A stretch of DNA of 64,000 nt from CBDCXF01 sp965223755 (GTDB lineage Bacteria > Acidobacteriota > Thermoanaerobaculia > Multivoradales > JAHEKO01): contig CBDCXF010000002.1 of NCBI GenBank assembly GCA_965223755.1, positions 434,001 through 498,000 on the forward strand, read 5' to 3'. Below the pieces are notes generated by a model, which searched no databases, was not told where the DNA came from, and worked only from the letters and a program-made list of their open reading frames with translations. Both the position numbers and the translations under genes were made by a program. Positions 60,896-64,000 of this stretch are shown piece after piece (within the stretch, counting starts at the first letter, position 1; the number at the start of each line of letters is the position of its first letter).

Positions 60896-61448
60896 GTACC
60901 TCGGTTGGAGATTGTTCATTGAGGAATCGACGCACTTCGTCGACGTCGAACTCGGGATCCATCGACCCGATCATCAGGAAGTAATGGTCGCGCGAGGCGG
61001 CGACAAATCGGTCGACATTGAAAGTCGGGTGGTACGGCATCGGCAGGCCGTTGAGCGCAAACATCCCCAAGACCGCCGCAAATGCGGCAAAGAGAATCGT
61101 CGTCTCAAATGCGGGCACGATAAAAGCGATCCAGGAGGCGGTCGGCCGGCCGCCGATGTTCATCGGGTAGGCGATGGTTGAAGCCCAGTACTGCAGGGCA
61201 AAGCCGACCAAACAGCCAAGCAGGCCTCCGGCGAGCACGATTCTCGGCAATTTGGACTTGTGATGGCCGATGGCCTCCCACACCTCTTCAATCGGATGCG
61301 GGGTGTAGGCGTCGAGCTTGCGGTAGCCCTTGGCATAGGCGGCTTTACAGGCGCGAATGAGAGCCTTGGGCGAGTCGAACTCGGCCATCAGTCCGTAGAG
61401 CGGCTTGCCGCTTGCCGCGCGCACTTTGACCTCGGGGGTTGCGCTCAC
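60879..61448 (-). CDS. actD: Alternative complex III subunit ActD (DUF3341)
   Basis: A 189-residue DUF3341 protein with two membrane helices (about 68-88 and 103-128) and the conserved N-terminal region GLMAEFDSPKALIRACKAAY and DAYTPHPIEEV. The C-terminal soluble part ends MIGSMDPEFDVDEVRRFL. In known complexes ActD contacts ActC and ActB at the membrane. It overlaps actC by four bases. Confidence 0.93.
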   Translation of the reverse strand: MSATPEVKVRAASGKPLYGLMAEFDSPKALIRACKAAYAKGYRKLDAYTPHPIEEVWEAIGHHKSKLPRIVLAGGLLGCLVGFALQYWASTIAYPMNIGGRPTASWIAFIVPAFETTILFAAFAAVLGMFALNGLPMPYHPTFNVDRFVAASRDHYFLMIGSMDPEFDVDEVRRFLNEQSPTEVHEVEE

Positions 61449-62851
61449 GCCACGACCTCGCCGCCTTCATTTTTGGGCGTTTCTTGGTTCTGGGGCTCTT
61501 CCTCATCCTCGGGAAGGATGGTGCGCATTTCAAAGATCGAAATCATCGGCAGGAAGCGAATGAACAGAAACAGCAGCGCCAGGAAAAGCCCGATGGTGCC
61601 GATATAGAGAGCCCAGTCCCAACGCGTGCCCGAGTACATACCCCAGGACGAAGGCAAGAAATCGCGGTGCAGGCTGGTGACAACGATGACGAAACGCTCA
61701 AGCCACATGCCGACGTTGACGAACATCGCCACGATGAACACCATCCAGGTCGTCCTGCGCACTTTGGAAAACCAAATCATCTGCGGCGCCAGCACGTTGC
61801 ACAGCAGCAACGCCCACCAGTGGTACTTGTAAGGGCCTTGGATGCGGTTGAGGATCATGAATTCCTCAAACTGGTTGCCGCTGTAGAAGGCCATGAAGAC
61901 CTCGACCAGGTAGCCGTAGGCGACGATCAAGCCGGTGGTCAGCATGATCTTGGCCATGTTCTCGATATGGCGATCGGTGATGAAGTCCTTGAGATTGAAG
62001 GCAGCCCGCAAAGGGATAGCCAGGGTTAAAACCATGGCGAAGCCGGCGAAGACCGCGCCGGCGACAAAATAGGGCGGAAAGATAGTTGCGTGCCAGCCCG
62101 CCAACTGGCCCACGGCGAAGTCGAAGCTGACCACAGTGTGCACCGACACCACCAAGGGGGTCGCGAGGCCGGCGAGGAGCAGATAGGCCACTTCGTAGTT
62201 GTGCCAGTGCTCGGCCGAGCCGCGCCAGCCCATGGCGCCGAAGCCGTAGGCGATCTTCTTGAACTTGCGCCGCGATTGGTCGCGTAGCGTCGCCAAGTCG
62301 GGGATCAGCCCCACGTACCAAAACAGCAGCGACACCAGCGCATAGGTCGAAACCGCAAACACGTCCCAAATCAGCGGACTGCGAAACTGCGGCCACAGGT
62401 CCATCGAGTTGGGATACGGCATCAGCCAATAGGCGAGCCACGGGCGACCGGTATGGACGATGGGAAAAATCCCCGCGCAGGCCACCGCAAACAGCGTCAT
62501 GGCCTCGGCAAAACGATTGATTGAGGTACGCCACTCCTGCCGCAGCAGAAGCAAGATGGCGGAGATCAGGGTTCCGGCGTGGCCGATTCCGATCCACCAA
62601 ACAAAGTTGATGATCGCGAAACCCCAGCCCACCGGGTTGTTGAGACCCCAAATTCCAGTGCCTTCGATCACCAATTTGGTGAGCGAGAACAACAGCACCA
62701 TGACCAGGCCGAAGGACAGCCCGAACGCGACCCACCACCAGCGGGGCATCTTTTCGAGAACCACCGTGGCGATGTGGTCGGTGACCGAGGCCGAGGTGTG
62801 CCCGGGAGCCACAACCGGCGTTTCTGGCACGAAGGTCTTGTGGCGGCTCAA
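61445..62851 (-). CDS. actC: Alternative complex III quinone-binding subunit ActC (NrfD-like)
   Basis: A 468-residue NrfD/PsrC-like protein with ten hydrophobic helices. Conserved residues of the presumed quinol pocket are in NFVWWIGIGHAGTLISAIL near residue 90 and HTVVSFDFAVGQLAGWHATIFPPYFVAGA near residue 245 (residues listed in part). It passes electrons from quinol to the iron-sulfur subunit ActB. The C-terminus is acidic (EDEEEPQNQ). It overlaps actB and actD by four bases on each side. Confidence 0.95.
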   Translation of the reverse strand: MSRHKTFVPETPVVAPGHTSASVTDHIATVVLEKMPRWWWVAFGLSFGLVMVLLFSLTKLVIEGTGIWGLNNPVGWGFAIINFVWWIGIGHAGTLISAILLLLRQEWRTSINRFAEAMTLFAVACAGIFPIVHTGRPWLAYWLMPYPNSMDLWPQFRSPLIWDVFAVSTYALVSLLFWYVGLIPDLATLRDQSRRKFKKIAYGFGAMGWRGSAEHWHNYEVAYLLLAGLATPLVVSVHTVVSFDFAVGQLAGWHATIFPPYFVAGAVFAGFAMVLTLAIPLRAAFNLKDFITDRHIENMAKIMLTTGLIVAYGYLVEVFMAFYSGNQFEEFMILNRIQGPYKYHWWALLLCNVLAPQMIWFSKVRRTTWMVFIVAMFVNVGMWLERFVIVVTSLHRDFLPSSWGMYSGTRWDWALYIGTIGLFLALLFLFIRFLPMISIFEMRTILPEDEEEPQNQETPKNEGGEVVA

Positions 62852-64000
62852 GAGTGTTCCCCTCCGCCCGATGACTTTCCGTCCGTGTTCTTGACCTTGG
62901 CCAGGTAGGTGGTGCGTGGCCGGGTGCCGAGTTCCGACAGGATTCCGTAATTGAGGGGGTTAGCCTTGGACTTGGAAACCGCGGACTCGGCGTCGTTGAT
63001 GTTGCCAAAGACGATCGCCTCGGTCGGGCAAACCTGTTGGCAAGCAGTCTGGAAGTCGCCGTCGGCGATCTCTCGACCTTCCCGCGTCGCCGCGGAGCGC
63101 GCCTGATTGATGCGCTGCACGCAGTAGGAACACTTCTCCATCACGCCCCGAAAGCGCGTCGAGACATCGGGATTGCGCGCCAACTTGAGGAGTTCCGTCT
63201 CTGAGTCGTGGTATTTGTGGAAGTTGAAGCGCCTCACCTTGTAGGGACAGTTGTCGGCGCAGTAGCGGGTGCCAACGCATCGGTTGTAGACCATGTCGTT
63301 GAGACCTTCGTCGGAGTGCACCGTCGCCGACACCGGACAGACCACCTCACACGGTGCCTGTTCGCAGTGCTGGCACATCACCGGCTGATGGTGCAGCTCG
63401 GGGTCGTCGAGCTCGCCTTCGTAGTAACGGTCGATGCGAATCCAGTGCATCTCGCGCCCAAGGGCGACTTGCTCCTTGCCGACCACCGGAATGTTGTTCT
63501 CCGACTGGCAAGCGACCACGCAAGCGTTACAGCCGGTACAGGCATTCAAATCGACCGTCATGCCCCAGGAGTAACCGTCGTAGGGCCATTCCGGCATCAT
63601 GGTCAAGGAATCGTCGATGCCGTGACCCACGTGCTGAGCAAATTCGGGATGGTGTTCGAACTCGTCCAGCGTTGCTGTGCGCACCAGGTGGCGCTTCTCG
63701 GCCGTGCGCCCTTCGAGATTCTCACCCTGCCAGGGGTCGGGAGCGATGTTGCTGTGCAACTGGGTGCTGGCCAGTTGGTAGGTACCGCCCGCCGCGTCGA
63801 TCGACACCGGACCGCCCCAGGCGAAGTCAGTGGTACGCAAAGTATTGGCATTGAAGCCCAAGCTGCTACCGACCCGCCCAGCGTTGGCGCGGCCGTAGCC
63901 GAGATGCAGCGTCACCGCGTTCTTGGCCTGCCCAGGATGCACCCAGACCGGCACTTCCAGACTGCGCCCGGATACCGTAACCGTCACCAAGTCGTTGGTT
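62848..64000 (-). CDS. actB: Alternative complex III iron-sulfur subunit ActB, C-terminal part
   Basis: This gene enters from the right edge, with about 384 residues visible. The visible part begins in the molybdopterin-oxidoreductase-like domain tail (VTVTVSGRSLEVPVWVHPGQ) and continues into a ferredoxin-like region with four cysteine clusters: CTGCNACVVAC, CQHCEQAPCEVVCP, CVGTRYCADNCP and CSYC with CQQVCP further on. In ActB these bind one 3Fe-4S and three 4Fe-4S clusters. The N-terminal part and actA, expected upstream, lie beyond the window. Confidence 0.96.
   Translation of the reverse strand, partial: TNDLVTVTVSGRSLEVPVWVHPGQAKNAVTLHLGYGRANAGRVGSSLGFNANTLRTTDFAWGGPVSIDAAGGTYQLASTQLHSNIAPDPWQGENLEGRTAEKRHLVRTATLDEFEHHPEFAQHVGHGIDDSLTMMPEWPYDGYSWGMTVDLNACTGCNACVVACQSENNIPVVGKEQVALGREMHWIRIDRYYEGELDDPELHHQPVMCQHCEQAPCEVVCPVSATVHSDEGLNDMVYNRCVGTRYCADNCPYKVRRFNFHKYHDSETELLKLARNPDVSTRFRGVMEKCSYCVQRINQARSAATREGREIADGDFQTACQQVCPTEAIVFGNINDAESAVSKSKANPLNYGILSELGTRPRTTYLAKVKNTDGKSSGGGEHS

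Noticed and set aside
1..64000. tRNA, rRNA or riboswitch genes
   Set aside because: I saw no cloverleaf-like sequence or known riboswitch core in the intergenic gaps, all of which are under 260 bases; a covariance-model search would be decisive.

Overview
The window is GC-rich bacterial chromosome, densely coded, from a Gram-negative aerobe. It encodes a TonB-dependent receptor, lipobox lipoproteins, a Tat-type Rieske protein and c-type cytochromes. Having alternative complex III, a caa3 oxidase, a split cytochrome b with a multiheme cytochrome and TolB/TPR regulators together fits Acidobacteriota or another deep-branching heterotroph. No rRNA or other phylogenetic marker is present, so this placement is only an inference. 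I found no tRNA, rRNA, CRISPR array, phage or transposase gene.

Layout. (1) 1-3884: a secreted-protein fragment, a hotdog thioesterase, a 15-bp tandem repeat and a large membrane-anchored patatin-like lipase. (2) 3844-11369, minus strand: a complete aa3-type cytochrome oxidase island with haem A synthesis (ctaA, ctaB), a Sco copper chaperone, subunits I, III, IV and II, DUF420 and two small membrane proteins. (3) 11500-13146: formate-tetrahydrofolate ligase. (4) 13398-38792: a catabolic region. After a secreted amidohydrolase and a divergent TPR regulator, 22 kb of tightly packed plus-strand genes follow: a class III aminotransferase, a TonB receptor, an acetone-carboxylase-like trio, an acyl-CoA synthetase, a lipoprotein amidohydrolase, a CoA-acylating semialdehyde dehydrogenase, a sodium:solute symporter with a 44-residue partner, a second class III aminotransferase, YjiH and MFS transporters, a ureohydrolase and a NylB-like serine hydrolase. 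(5) 39039-42766: an ABM monooxygenase and MarR pair, DinB, a slipin, a small membrane protein and a methyltransferase. (6) 43023-49652, minus: a cupredoxin lipoprotein and a bc-type complex made of Rieske protein, split cytochrome b and an octahaem cytochrome c. (7) 49865-53897: a DUF885 lipoprotein, an SRPBCC protein, a HEAT-repeat protein and an unknown secreted protein. (8) 53985-64000, minus: alternative complex III (actB to actF) fused in one transcription unit to a caa3 (A2-type) oxidase.

How the parts work together. The window holds two quinol:cytochrome c oxidoreductases of unrelated type (alternative complex III and the bc-type complex) and two terminal oxidases, which implies a branched aerobic chain. 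Genes in the act-caa3 unit overlap by 1-4 bases at most junctions, so they are probably translated coupled and assembled as a supercomplex. The catabolic region reads as a single programme: outer-membrane import, extracytoplasmic hydrolysis, inner-membrane transport, amidine or amide hydrolysis, transamination and oxidation or carboxylation to CoA esters. Its substrate is not evident. Guanidino- or omega-amino-acid compounds are the best guess.

Most unusual points: the acetone-carboxylase gamma homologue has lost all four expected zinc cysteines; subunit I of the first oxidase has isoleucine where the K-channel lysine should be; and a three-unit palindromic repeat sits inside the signal-peptide region of actE.
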